From Dryobates pubescens (Eukaryota; Chordata; Aves; Piciformes; Picidae), in the NCBI RefSeq assembly GCF_014839835.1, contig NC_071632.1:19176487-19240486 (forward strand): a stretch of DNA of 64,000 bases, given 5' to 3'. The stretch's first letter is position 1. Every line of letters starts with the position of its first letter. The position numbers were made by a program, and so were the translations under genes. A model generated the notes under the pieces. The model was not told the DNA's origin, did no database searches, and saw nothing but the letters and a program-made list of their open reading frames with translations. Shown here one piece after another: positions 49,001 to 58,385 of this stretch.

Positions 49001-51421
49001 AAGTCCATCCCTCTTCATTACCTCCTCAAGGCAGGGCACATGCTGCAGAACAGCTGCAGGTGGCTGCAGCCTCATTGCCACTGAGGTGAAGAGCAGAAGT
49101 GTTTGTGGGTTCCCAACACACCCAAATACATCAGCACTGAACATCTGCCTAAGGAAATGAACCCTGCAAACACAGAACTAGAGGGCAGGAAGGAATTGTT
49201 TCCCCTGAAGGTGGTGAGGCACTGGAACAGGCTGCCCAGAGAAGCTGTGGCTGGGGCCCTGAGCAACCTGGTCTGTTAGGAGATGGCCTTGCCCATGGCA
49301 GGGGATTGGAACTGGATGATCTTTAAGGCTCTTTCCAAGCCAAACACTTCTGTGATTCTGTGACTTATCCACTGGAGGGATTCATGCAGGGACTACACAG
49401 AAAGTGATGGAACAGCCAGGTGGCCAGGAGGGCCAAGGGCATCCTGGCCTGCAGCAGGAGGAGTGTGGCCACCAGGAGCAGGGAAGTCATTGTGCCCTGT
49501 TCTCAGCACTGCTGAGGCCACAGCTGGAGTCCTGTGCACAGTTTGGAAAGGACATTGAGACACTTGAATGTGTCCAGAGAAGGGCAGCAAAGCTGGGGAG
49601 GGGTCTGGAGCACAGCCCTGGGAGGAGAGGCTGAGGGAGCTGGGGTTGCTTAGCCTGCAGAAGAGGAGGCTCAGGGGAGACCTTCTTGCTCTCTCCAACT
49701 CCCTGAAGGGAAGTTGTAGCCAGGTGGGGGTTGGTCTCTTCTCCCAGGCAACCAGCACCAGAACAAGAGGACACAGTCTCAAGCTGTGCCAGGGGAAGTT
49801 TAGGCTGGAGGTGAGGAGAAAGTTCTTCCCAGAGAGAGTAATTGGCCATTGGAATGTGCTGCCCAGGGAGGTGGTGGAGTCCCCATCCCTGGAGGTGTTC
49901 AAAAAAGGCTTGGTTGTGGCACTTGGAGCCATGGTTTAGTAGTCATGAGGTGTTGGGTGACAGGTTGGACTTGATGATCTGAGGTCTTTTCCAACCTTCT
50001 TGATTCTCTGCCTCCTTGCTGAGCCAGAGGAGCCAGGCCCAGCTGCAGCACACTCACCTTTGCCATTTACTTCTCCAGGTCTTGGCTGCCTTGTGGTATC
50101 TGTGAAGGAAAACAACACCAAAGCCTTGTAAGTGCTCATGGCATCAAAGAACTAAACCCACAGCCACAGCAGACTAACCCAATCAGGAGTCAATTGATCA
50201 GCCAGGATCTATTTCAAACAAGCCCAGCCTCAGGAACTGGGCAGTGGAACACAGCACCACACAGCCAGCCTGGCCTGCTCTTGCTGGGACAGAGTCCCAT
50301 GGCTGCAGGTCACTGGCAGCAGAGTGACCCAGTGTATCCCAGACCAGCAACATCATGCTCAGTGTAAAGGGAGAAGTTTGTGGAGGAAGAGGAGCCTCCT
50401 GCTTGAGCTCCCTTCTCCCTCTGGCCCCAGTCCTTCCCCTACTCTTGAGGGCTGCCTTCCCATTTGGTGTGAACCTTGACTGGGCTGAGTGTAACTTGGT
50501 TCCCTTTGTATTAGCATCAGCTCTGTTGTTTCATCACACCCACTTGCAGCTCAGCCCATGGCTCTGCTCTCCTCTTCCTGATCCTTTCTCTGCTAGGGAG
50601 GAGTCACTGGCTGATAAAGCAACTGCTGGAGTTTAGCCCTGGACATGGACTAAACATAGCCAGCCAAGAGTCCTAAATCACCTGAGCACAATCAGTGAGG
50701 ATTGCTAGGGGCTAAGCAGCCAGTGTGGAGGCTGGGCTCAGTTTCCAGCTCTGCTGAAGCTTTCCTGTGTAATCCAAGAGCTGTTACTCAAACCTCTGCC
50801 TCAGTGAAGGGAATCAGAGGTGCCCTACTTCACTGTGCTCTTCATCTTAAAGGCTTGTGGCAGCACCTACAAGCTTAAGGGCAAATCCCCCCACAAGGCA
50901 GGTGAACAAATGCTGTGGATGGTTTCTCTGGGTGCAGAAAAACCTTGGGAACCTGCTGGGAACTTTCCACACCAGGATTATTTTAAGCAGCAGCTCTGCA
51001 CACCTAGCAGGGCCTGGTGGTGAGCAGGGAGGGTAACACTGATGATGATTTCACTCAGGACCAGGAGTCAGCCCAACACAAGGCTCTGATCCCCTGTAAG
51101 CACTTGTAGAGCAGCAGCTGCCAAGGTCCAAGCAGCCTAGGCAGGGGGCAGCAAAAGAAACATCTACCAAGATGAAATCCTGAGGAAAACAGGTAAGATT
51201 TAGTTTGGAGTGAGGTGAGAGGCTGAGGAGGGAGCAACACAAAAGGGAAGCTCATTTTGCTCCCCTGGACTTCCCAGCTCCTCCAGAGCCCTTCCCCAGA
51301 GGCACTCACGGGAGACACTGAAGCCAAAGATGTTCTCATAATCCCTGAGCAGCTTCTTCAGCAAAGTGCTCTTGCCTGCACCTGATGGGCCACTCAGAAC
51401 CACTGGTCTTGGTCCCTGCAT
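40012..51421 (-). CDS. GUK1: Guanylate kinase, seven coding exons, 198 residues
   Basis: GUK1 transfers phosphate from ATP to GMP or dGMP, giving GDP or dGDP; it is the essential cytosolic step in guanine nucleotide recycling. The exons are 51421-51310, 50099-50058, 48201-48105, 44437-44299, 42426-42342, 40960-40875 and 40047-40012. All junctions are GT-AG, phases agree, and the sum is 198 codons plus stop (human: 197). The P-loop GPSGAGKS is at residues 11-18. GMP-binding residues known from the family are all present: S37, R41, R44, Y53, E72 and Y81. The lid and core motifs follow ([38 protein letters not shown], and [15 protein letters not shown] near the C-terminus). The start ATG lies two bases inside its exon, so a 5' exon is required; the best candidate is at 60772-60811. 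Introns hold many CR1 copies. The reading frame is intact. Confidence 0.98.
40272..40690 (-). mobile_element. CR1 LINE in GUK1 intron 6
   Basis: Antisense on the plus strand, hence sense to GUK1. From ACACTGGTGGGGGCTGGAAG through the ORF2 end (complement: [15 protein letters not shown]). Confidence 0.85.
40875..40960 (-). CDS. GUK1: GUK1 coding exon 6
   Basis: Completes S159 and encodes residues 160-187 ([20 protein letters not shown] and following), between a TTCCCAG acceptor and a GTGAGT donor. This is the most conserved C-terminal block. Confidence 0.96.
41030..41505 (+). mobile_element. CR1 LINE in GUK1 intron 5, opposite to the gene
   Basis: Sense on the plus strand with a near-consensus ORF2 end (LREVRRKFF-type; [16 protein letters not shown]). 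The terminus is near 41500. Confidence 0.9.
41517..42175 (-). mobile_element. CR1 LINE in GUK1 intron 5, about 650 bp
   Basis: Old subfamily starting TTTCAGGCTGGAAAAGGCCT; the complement contains [11 protein letters not shown]- and VARRGI-like stretches of ORF2. It is back to back with the sense copy before it. Confidence 0.85.
42342..42426 (-). CDS. GUK1: GUK1 coding exon 5
   Basis: Twenty-eight codons, E131-L158 ([20 protein letters not shown] and following), plus the first base of S159. Acceptor GGCTGCAG, donor GTAAGG. Human has EQRLRQRNTETEES at this place. Confidence 0.97.
42674..43650. repeat. G-rich minisatellite in GUK1 intron 4, about 28-bp unit
   Basis: Units such as TTTGATTGGTTGGGGGGGTT and GATTGATTGGGGAGGATG repeat with length changes, interrupted at 43391-43514 by a CR1 3' end. 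The G-rich strand is the template strand of GUK1, so the transcript is C-rich here. G runs of 5-9 bases make G-quadruplex formation plausible. Confidence 0.95.
43391..43514 (+). mobile_element. CR1 3' end inside the G-rich array
   Basis: GTGCTCAAGAGGAGACTGGA through GACAGGTTGGGCTTGATGAT to the tail TTGATTCTATGATTGAT. Array units lie on both sides, so it either inserted into the array or seeded it. Confidence 0.9.
44299..44437 (-). CDS. GUK1: GUK1 coding exon 4
   Basis: Completes S84 and encodes residues 85-130 ([20 protein letters not shown] and following, to PPSIAIL). It contains the strand and loop [10 protein letters not shown] of the core. Phase 0 exit at GTGAGC. Confidence 0.97.
44462..44722 (-). 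mobile_element. CR1 3' end, pentamer-tail type, GUK1 intron 3
   Basis: The tail AATAGAAATAGAATTAACC begins only 25 bases upstream (in gene direction) of exon 4's acceptor, so the CR1 tail lies close to the branch-point region. Confidence 0.88.
44927..45440 (-). mobile_element. CR1 LINE, old subfamily, GUK1 intron 3
   Basis: GACAGAATTGGTTTGGGTGG at the terminus, then CCCAGCACTGCCAGGGC and an ORF2 end with several deletions. It is the same subfamily as 41517 and 56029. Confidence 0.82.
45853..45955 (-). mobile_element. CR1 3' terminus, GUK1 intron 3
   Basis: ATCACAGAACCATTCAGGGT to CTAAACCCTGCCCTGAAGC; about 100 bp only. Confidence 0.75.
46573..46680 (-). mobile_element. CR1 3' fragment, old, GUK1 intron 3
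   Basis: AGGCTTGGAAAAGGCCTCTG to CATGCCCCAGAGTGCC. Confidence 0.6.
46729..46897 (+). mobile_element. CR1 3' end, sense, GUK1 intron 3
   Basis: AACATGAGGAGAAACTTCTT to CCTACCATTCTGGGATG. It faces the antisense fragment before it. Confidence 0.75.
47413..47935 (+). mobile_element. CR1 LINE, sense, interrupted by a SINE
   Basis: The left part (47413-47607) runs to GAGGAGAAAGTTC. The right part (from about 47765) resumes ATTGGCCACTGAGATGTGCT and ends GATTCTATGATTG. Compared with the copy at 49411, under 20 bp of CR1 is missing at the insertion site. Confidence 0.88.
47608..47764 (-). mobile_element. tRNA-Lys-like SINE with a CR1-type 3' tail
   Basis: On the minus strand a tRNA-related head (from about 47763 leftwards) reads GGTAGCACATAAGACCCTTA. 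It aligns without gaps to the tRNA-Lys(CTT) sequence as I recall it, at about two thirds of 56 positions, keeping the CTT anticodon. A B-box-like GAGTTCAAGCC is at 47731-47721. After a short linker the last 85 bp resemble a CR1 3' UTR (CATGAGGTCTGTGGTGACAG, GGTTGGACTCGATGATC) and end in a 7-bp repeat, ACTGAATACTGAATACT. The tRNA 5' part with the A box is missing or truncated. No target duplication is obvious. Confidence 0.72.
48105..48201 (-). CDS. GUK1: GUK1 coding exon 3
   Basis: Completes D52 and runs Y53-T83 ([20 protein letters not shown], then [11 protein letters not shown]), carrying the GMP-binding residues Y53, E72 and Y81. Acceptor CTCCAG, donor GTAAGT. Confidence 0.97.
49175..49363 (+). 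mobile_element. CR1 3' end, sense, GUK1 intron 2
   Basis: GAACTAGAGGGCAGGAAGG to CACTTCTGTGATTCTGTGA; old subfamily. Confidence 0.8.
49411..50010 (+). mobile_element. CR1 LINE, sense, 600 bp, GUK1 intron 2
   Basis: The best-preserved CR1 copy here. The sense strand encodes [20 protein letters not shown] and [20 protein letters not shown] almost without interruption. It ends TTCCAACCTTCTTGATTCTC about 50 bp before exon 2. Confidence 0.95.
50058..50099 (-). CDS. GUK1: GUK1 coding exon 2 (42 bp)
   Basis: A tiny exon: it completes H38 and encodes [13 protein letters not shown], with R41 and R44 of the GMP site. Acceptor TTCACAG, donor GTGAGT. It is easily missed by gene finders, yet both phases fit exactly. 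Confidence 0.96.
51310..51421 (-). CDS. GUK1: GUK1 first exon of the 198-residue form
   Basis: Encodes residues 1-37 ([20 protein letters not shown] and on to FGFSVS) with the P-loop. The exon itself begins at 51423 after a TTTGCAG acceptor, leaving CC before the ATG, so transcription must start in an upstream exon. Confidence 0.97.
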
Positions 51422-51480
51422 GGCTGCAAAGACACCAGAAATACACACTGCCAGTCAGACACAGCCAAGAAAAGCAGAGC

Positions 51481-51567
51481 TGGAATAGAATGAAGCAGGC
51501 TGGAAAAGAGCTCAGAGATCATTGAGCCCAACCTCTCCCCCAACACCTTCTGATCACCTGAACCACT
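51481..51567 (-). mobile_element. CR1 3' terminus, GUK1 intron 1
   Basis: GGAATAGAATGAAGCAGGCT to TCACCTGAACCACT. It stops exactly where the duplicated 145-bp sequence starts. Confidence 0.78.
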
Positions 51568-51712
51568 CAGAGCAACCAGCCTGCCACCACAGAGGGTCTC
51601 TCACCTCCTGAAATGGCTCTGGATCCAGCCCAGCCACCAGGTATCACCAAAGGCACAGCAAGCTGGAGTCAACCAGCAAGATGGCCAAGTAAAGACTCAT
51701 CTGGGAGGAGGT
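51568..51712. repeat. Copy A of a 145-bp sequence lying beyond a CR1 3' end
   Basis: The same 145 bp occurs at 57649-57793 with one mismatch that I can see. In both places it directly follows the 3' end of an antisense CR1. It is not CR1 sequence itself and I do not recognise it. Confidence 0.93.
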
Positions 51713-52200
51713 AGAATAGAATTAGCCAGGTTGGAAAAGACCTTTGAGATCACCCAGTCCAACCTAGCACCCAACACCATCTGATCAGCTGAACCATGGC
51801 ACCAAGTGCCTCATCCAAGATCTCCCTAAACACCTCCAGGGATGGTGACTCCACCACCTCCCTGGGCAGCACATCCCAATGGCCAACCTCTCTTGCTGGG
51901 AAGAACTTCTTCACCTCCAGCCTAAACCTCCCCTGGCACAGCTTGAGACTGTGTCCTCTTGTTCTGGTGCTGGATGCCTGGGAGAACAGACCAACCCCCA
52001 CCTGGCTACAACCTCCCTTCAGGGAGTTGTAGAGAGCAAGAAGGTCTCCCCTGAGCCTCCTCTTCTCCAGGCTAAGCAACCCCAGCTCCCTCAGCCTCTC
52101 CTCACAGGGCTGTGCTGCAGACCCCTCCCCAGCTCTGTTGCCCTTCTCTGGACACCTTCCAGCATCTCAACATCTTTCCTAACCTGAGGGGCCCAGAACT
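51713..52200 (-). mobile_element. CR1 LINE, pentamer-tail type, GUK1 intron 1
   Basis: Tail AGAATAGAATTAGCCAGG, ORF2 end near consensus. It ends at CCCAGAACT, shorter than its sister copy at 57794. Confidence 0.93.
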
Positions 52201-52739
52201 GCCCAAAGCACAGCTGTGGATTCCCAGAGGGGCTCAAGCCCAGCAGTGCCTATCCTTCACCCTTGGGTATGAATTTCTGCAGGCAAACCTGCAGTGGTGG
52301 TGAAACACAGGCCTGGAGCTGAGAGGAGGGAAGTGGGAGAGCAGGAACTAGAAGGAAATGTGAAGAAGTATTGAATCAGCAGACTGGCTGCAGCCAGAGG
52401 GAGCTGCCAGCTCTGTGCTGCTGCACAAGGCCCAGGCTGGCAACTCTGAGCACTTGGACACTGTTTTGGAGAGCAGGCAGCAGAGGCCAGCAGCAATGCA
52501 GCAGGACAGCTTCACCTTGCCTTGCTGCTGGCCCTGATCCTTACCTGGGGAACAAATACCTCAGACAAATACAGGAGGTGCAATGCTGCAGGGTGAACAC
52601 TTGCTCTCAAGGGACTGAGCTTAAAGGAGCCTGAGACTGGGTCCAGCTGCCAGCAAACTGGGGTCACTCCAGCCAGTTCTCTCCTAGCATTCTTCCCTGT
52701 CCCTCTAGGGCCCAAATCCTAGAGAAAACTTTCTCTAGC

Positions 52740-52806
52740 AGGAGGAAAGCTGGGGAGGGACTTGTGAGGCTGTCAGGGAGTGACAGGACTGGAGGGGATG
52801 GAACAG
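52740..52806 (+). mobile_element. Internal CR1 fragment, sense
   Basis: GCAGGAGGAAAGCTGGGGAG to GACTGGAGGGGATGGAACA matches the ORF2 region seen at 32950-33020. It lacks a 3' end. Confidence 0.65.
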
Positions 52807-53257
52807 TCACAGCTGCTTCCCTTTCATGGGGGGAGGGTTTCCAGGAGACACTGGCAGCAAAAACCAGGGCAGAGATCAGCCAGTGTTACACACCTGCAGC
52901 TCTGAATGAGGGATGCCCAGGAGACCACCCCTCATGATGCCCACTTACAGCCCAAGGGGGACAAACTACAAGCCTGTGAGGGGCAGTCACAGGTTTCCCA
53001 TCAGTGCAGGGATAAACAGCCACACTCAAAAGTCTTTATCCTAGACAGACAAAGTGCTGAAACCTAGACCAGAAGCTCAGTGTGTCCTCCCCCAGAGCAC
53101 TCCTGTGAGGCTTTGGGCTTACCTGGGATACAGATAACCTTTTGCCTGGAGCTCCAGGCAAACTCCAGCTCAAGTCTGGGTCCTGTTACAGGAAAATCCC
53201 CAACAGGCAGCCTGGGGCCACACAGACCTTGCTGCAGCCAGCCAGAAAGAAACAAGC

Positions 53258-53330
53258 CATGGAAGCACAGAACTGTAGGGGCTGGGAGGGACCTCTAAAG
53301 ATCCAAAGAGTCCAAGCCCTGCTGCCAAAA
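53258..53330 (-). mobile_element. CR1 3' terminus, old
   Basis: AAGCACAGAACTGTAGGGGC to CCAAGCCCTGCTGCC. Confidence 0.6.
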
Positions 53331-53880
53331 CCTGGGTGTCTTCCTGGGGCTGCCTCTCTGGGGAGGGAAAGGAGGCTCATTCTCACCATGGGAATAAAGA
53401 TGCCAACCCATCCACAGCAACTCAGCAGCTTCTGCACCAGAGGTGATGAAGCAAGAGGGGCAAATCAAACAAGCCTTTCCCCCCCCTCCCATTTCATTCA
53501 TTACCTTTCTGGAACAGGTAAAGCCCCTGGAAACGTTGGGGCTTTTTCCCTCCAGTTTGAAGCTGCTGGGCTGGGTGTGACCTGAGAGCAATCAGCTGCC
53601 AGGCAGTGCAATGCCTTTCCATCTTGAATGAGATCATAGCAATGTCAGCCTGACCTTACAAATCACTTTTTAGACAGCCTTAAGCCAAAGGCTGCCTCTT
53701 ACAAAATCAGCTGTGGATGGTGGGGCAGGCTAATCCAGCCAGGCTGCTTCCCTGACCCTCAGCTGGATACCTCCTTAGCCCTAAATCCCCTCATCAGGCA
53801 GCACTGCAGCTTTCCCTGGCTCCCTCGGGATGCCTTCTGCTTGTCTGAGCAGAGCTTACCCCAGCCTGCAGGAAAGGATG

Positions 53881-54032
53881 AGGGAGGGAGCAGGAGGGAG
53901 CAGGAGGGAGCAGGAGGGAGCAGGAGGGAGCAGGAGGGAGCAGGAGGGAGCAGGAGGGAGCAGGAGGGAGCAGGAGGGAGCAGGAGGGAGCAGGAGGGAG
54001 CAGGAGGGAGCAGGAGGGAGCAGGAGGGAGCA
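53881..54032. repeat. 10-bp minisatellite, about 15 units, joined to a CR1 end
   Basis: Units GGAGGGAGCA are near perfect. The array passes straight into GACCAGGTTGGAAAAGACC, the CR1 3' end, at the place where a pentamer tail would be expected. Confidence 0.97.
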
Positions 54033-54185
54033 GACCAGGTTGGAAAAGACCTTTGAGATCATCCAGTCCAACCTCTCACCCAGCACCATCTAATCAACTA
54101 ACCCATGGCACCAAGGGCCCCATCCAGGCTCTCCTCAACACCTCCAGTGGTGGTGACTCCAGCACCTCCCTGGGCAGCACATACA
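54033..54185 (-). mobile_element. CR1 3' end whose tail is an array
   Basis: Antisense copy from GACCAGGTTGGAAAAGACC to CTGGGCAGCACATACACC. Confidence 0.88.
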
Positions 54186-54282
54186 CCAAGGCTGAGCTCA
54201 AGTGGGTGTAAGAGCCACAGAGAGCCTCCAAGATCAGCCATTTGGGCTTGCTCAGCCTGGGGAGGAGCTTGTGGTGGCATTT

Positions 54283-54592
54283 CAGAGGTAAGATGGGGAC
54301 AGGCTTTCCAGCAGGGCCTGCTGTGGCAGGACAAGGGGTGATGGGTTTACCAGAAGGGGGAGATTCAGACTGAGGGAAGGCAGACTTTTTATGCTGAGGG
54401 TGGTGATGCAGTGGCCCAGGCTGCCCAGAGAGGTGGGAGCTGCCCCATCCCTGGACCCACTGCAGGTCAGGCTGTCTGGGGCTCTGAGCAGCCTGCTCTA
54501 GGTGCCAACCTCCCTGCTGAGTGCAGAGGGGGTGGACTAGAGGAGTTTTGAAGGCACCTTCCAACCCAAACCATTCTGGGATTCTCTGAGGC
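54283..54592 (+). mobile_element. CR1 3' end, sense, old
   Basis: Same subfamily as 6130-6662 (ACAAGGGGTGATGGGTTTAC, GGTGGACTAGAGGAGTTTTG); it ends CATTCTGGGATTC. Confidence 0.78.
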
Positions 54593-55044
54593 CCAGTCCC
54601 ACAGGTACCTGACTGTGCTGCTGGACTCTGCTCCAGCATCTGAGGAACACAATGGGGCTGCATGAACTCCAGGAAGCCCTTTGGGGAGCCTGTGCTACCC
54701 TGGACTCTGCAGCTCTGCTCACTTCCCATTGCCACATGGCCTCCATGAGCAATGCCAACAGAGCAAAGCTCACCCTCCTGCACCTCCTCACCAGCAAAGT
54801 GCTCCTTGCTCAGAGCAAGGAAGCAGGGGGGGGCTGGTTGTCTAAAGCATCTCTTTCTCCTCTGCCAGTGCCTCCTGCCCACAGAACCAAAACAGCTGAG
54901 CCCTGACCATGGCTTGTGAACACTCCAGGAAAGAAAGAGGAGCTACCCAGAGCTCCTTCCAACACCCCTGCTCCCAGCTGCTGCTCCTTCATCACAGCAG
55001 CTGCCTGGCCACCACCAGAAGTCCCCACACATGATATCTGGATG

Positions 55045-55144
55045 CCAGCACAGACCCTGCCACCAGCACAGACCCTGCCACCAGCACAGACCCTGCCACC
55101 AGCACAGACCCTGCCACCAGCACAGACCCTGCCACCAGCACAGC
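55045..55144. repeat. 18-bp tandem repeat, five full units and a part
   Basis: The unit is CCAGCACAGACCCTGCCA, and the full copies look identical. The array lies inside a long plus-strand open frame (54916-55905) within GUK1 intron 1. Confidence 0.95.
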
Positions 55145-56028
55145 TTCCCCTCCAGTGTGCTCTGTGCCAGCAGGAACTGCTCCAGAGGACAAGGTCCCTG
55201 GGCCCTGCCTGCAGACCCCAGCCAGAGGAGAAAGAGCTTTCACCTCTCCTCCCTCAGCACTTCAGCCACCCCTCCACAGGCACTGACAAGAAAAAGGGAC
55301 TTGAAAGCTGCCCAGATCACTCACAACCATTTCATTCATTCCCAGAGTGGGGAGGGGAAGGAGCAGCAGGCAAAGCACTGCCTGGGAGCAGGCTGCAATG
55401 CTTCCTTACCTTCTGCTTTCACTCCCTTCCTGCCAAGGTCCAAAACTCAGCTCCTCACAGCAGGGCCAGGCTCAACAGGAGGGAGAGAGCAGAAGCTGGG
55501 CTATTTGTGAGCTGCCAAAGCCTTAATTACCCAGCTGCAGTTTTAAGATGGCCAATGAAAAGCACTCACTGCTCTTTAATCTCCTCTCCTGGTTTCTCCT
55601 CCACTCCCTGCTCTCCTGCTGGGAAAGCCAGAGGGAGACTCACTGCTGGGTGCTTGGCCTTGGGCAAAGAGCTGAAGGGTCTCTGTCTCTGCACAGAGCC
55701 TCAGGGGTCCCACAGCCCCTCCAGACAGCAGTGTAAAGGCACACAGCTTCTTAGCCTGGGGCACCTCCTGGGTGAGACCACCAGCCAGTGCAAGCTGGAC
55801 ATGGCCTTGGGAGGTCTACAGCTCACCATCCTCCTCCAGTGGCACCAACAGACATCCAGGACTGATGATGGGCTCTTGGATGACACTGATGCCCCTCAGG
55901 CATAAACCCCAAGCCATGATGCTGCTAAACTCACAGCACACCCAAGAGGCACCCAGCAGCTGCACAGCTGAGGCAGCTCTTCCAGAGACTCCCTCAGCCT
56001 TGGCTGTGGCCAGCAGCTCACCCTGGAA

Positions 56029-56690
56029 TCACAGATTGGGTTTGCTTGGCAGAAACCTTTTAGATCCTCAAGCCCAACTGTTGGCTCAGCACTGCCAGGT
56101 CACCACTAGACCCTGTCCCTCAGCACCACATCTCCATGGCCTGCAAATCCCTGGAGGGCAGGGATGCCAGCACTGCCCTGGGCAGCCTGGGACAGGCCTT
56201 GACTACCCTTGCAGGGAAGAATGTTTTCCTAATCTCCAACCTAAACCTGCCCTGGCACAACTTGAGGCCATTCCCTCTTGTCCTACCACTTGTTACCTGG
56301 GAGGAGAGACTGATCCCCACCTGGCACCAGCCACCTTTCAGATAGCTGCAGAGAGCCAGAAGGCCTCCCCTCAGCCTTCTCTTCTGCAGGCTGAACAGCC
56401 CCAGCTTCCTGAGGCACTCCTCCCCAGCCCTGTTCTCCAGACCCTTCCCCAGCTTCACTGCCCTTCCCTGGACCTGCCCCAGCCCCTCCATGTCCTGCTT
56501 GTGGTGAGGGGCCCAAAACTCCACCCCATGTTCGAGGCCTGGCCTCACCAGTGCCCAGCCCAGGGGCACAATCCCTGTCCTGGCCCTGCTGGCCACACTG
56601 CTGCTGGCACAAGCCTCCTGCAATGCTCCTCTCCTTCAGGACTGCAGCCTGCACAGCTCCTGCCTCCAGCCACTCCTTCACCTCAGCTCA
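56029..56690 (-). mobile_element. CR1 LINE, old subfamily, 660 bp, GUK1 intron 1
   Basis: AATCACAGATTGGGTTTGCT at the terminus. The complement encodes [20 protein letters not shown] and [19 protein letters not shown]. The reading is surprisingly open for an old copy. Confidence 0.88.
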
Positions 56691-57648
56691 GCAGTTAAGC
56701 TACCATCCACAGAGGTGACAGTGAAGCTTCTCCTGCTCACACACACCAAAGCCAAGCCTCCAAACAGCATGTCCCTCCATGGGGGGACCCTGCAGGGCCT
56801 GTGCCACCCTGGTGCTGGTGGTGCTTTTCTTCCTGGAAGAGCAGAGGTGTCAGGGTATGATGGAGATGCTCTCCTTTACCTTCTGCCCCTTTCCCCACCC
56901 CCAGACACTCAGAACTAGAGGGAGAGGAGCCCCATGGGCTGTGATAACACTTCCTTGGCAAACAGGCTGCAAATAAACTAACAGCCATGCAGGTGGCTGC
57001 TCCCCAAACATGTCCCTCCTCCTCTGCTGCAGAAGTGAAGAGGAAAACAAGACTTAATTTAGAGGGGGGGAAAAAGGCCATTTCCACTGGCAGCTCATGG
57101 GCAGCAGATGGCAAACACCCAGCTGGCAGAGAGGCAATCTCTGCCAGCCCACAGCAAATCCAACTCCCACACAGCCCTTCTGGAAGGCACCCAACACAGT
57201 GCAGTGCTTTGGGGGCTGATGCTTGGGGCTGGAGAGGCAGAGATGAAGATGCAATGGGAAGGTGACCAGAAATGATCTGCCTCAAGATGTGAGAACCCAC
57301 ACAGAAGCTCTCACCTCCAGCATCAGATTTGGTACACACATGCCCCAAGGAACAGCTCCCAAGAAGGAGCCAGGCTGCACCCCCACCCTCCACTTCCCCA
57401 GCCCTGCCCAACACAGCTCCTCTTCATCCAGCAACCTGAAGCCCTCAACAGCCACAAGTAAAGCACACAAAAAAGCAGGCCTGAGAACCCAAATCTGGTG
57501 CCTCTGGGGCTTTTCAGATCTCCTCTTCAGTGCCCAGCCCAGTGAGGCACCTGCCTGTTACATCTTCAAGCTGCTGCAGCAGCAACATCTGCACTTTCAG
57601 CAGCAGCTCATTCTTCCCTGCCTCTCTTTGCTCAGACTGTGGCATTTT

Positions 57649-57793
57649 CAGAGCAACCAGCCTGCCACCACAGAGGGTCTCTCACCTCCTGAAATGGCTC
57701 TGGATCCAGCCCAGCCACCAGGTATCACCAAAGGCACAGCAAGCTGGAGTCAGCCAGCAAGATGGCCAAGTAAAGACTCATCTGGGAGGAGGT
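57649..57793. repeat. Copy B of the 145-bp sequence
   Basis: Partner of 51568-51712, in the same orientation and 6081 bp away, again directly beyond a CR1 3' end. Confidence 0.93.
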
Positions 57794-58385
57794 AGAATAG
57801 AATTAGCCAGGTTGGAAAAGAACTTTTGAGATCATCCAGTCCAACCTAGCACCCAGCACCATCTGATCAGCTGAACCATGGCACCAAGGGCCTCACCCAG
57901 GCTCTCCCTAAACACCTCCAGGGATGGGGACTCCACCACCTCCCTGGGCAGCACATTCCCATGGCCAATCTCTCTTGCTGGGAAGAAATTCTTCCTAACA
58001 TCCAACTTAAATCTCCCCTGGCACAGCTTGAGACTGTGTCCTCTTGTTCTGGTGCTGGGTGCCTGGCAGAAGAGACCAACCCCCACCTGGCCACAACCTC
58101 CCTTCAGGGAGTTGGAGACAGCAAGAAGGTCTCCCCTGAGCCTCCTCTTCTCCAGGCTAAGCAACCCCAGCTCCCTCAGCCTCTCCTCCCAGGGCTGTGC
58201 TCCAGACCCCTCCCCAGCTTTGTTGCCCTTCTCTGGACACCTTCCAGCATCTCAACATCTTTCCTAACCTGAGGGGCCCAGAACTGGACACAGGACTCAA
58301 GGTGTGGCCCAAGCAGTGCTGAGCACAGGGCACAATGACCTCCCTGCTCCTGCTGGCCACACTGCTCCTGATGCAGGCCAGGAGG
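57794..58385 (-). mobile_element. CR1 LINE, pentamer-tail type, 590 bp
   Basis: Tail AGAATAGAATTAGCCAGG. Its complement encodes [16 protein letters not shown] and [15 protein letters not shown]. It is longer at its 5' side than the copy at 51713. Confidence 0.93.

Noticed and set aside
49568-49939. CR1 ORF2 end as a host gene
   Set aside because: [20 protein letters not shown] and [12 protein letters not shown] are the C-terminus of CR1 reverse transcriptase and occur dozens of times in the window. All copies are 5' truncated.
53830-54093. Gly/Arg/Glu-rich frame over the 10-bp array
   Set aside because: It is pure repeat followed by antisense CR1 sequence.
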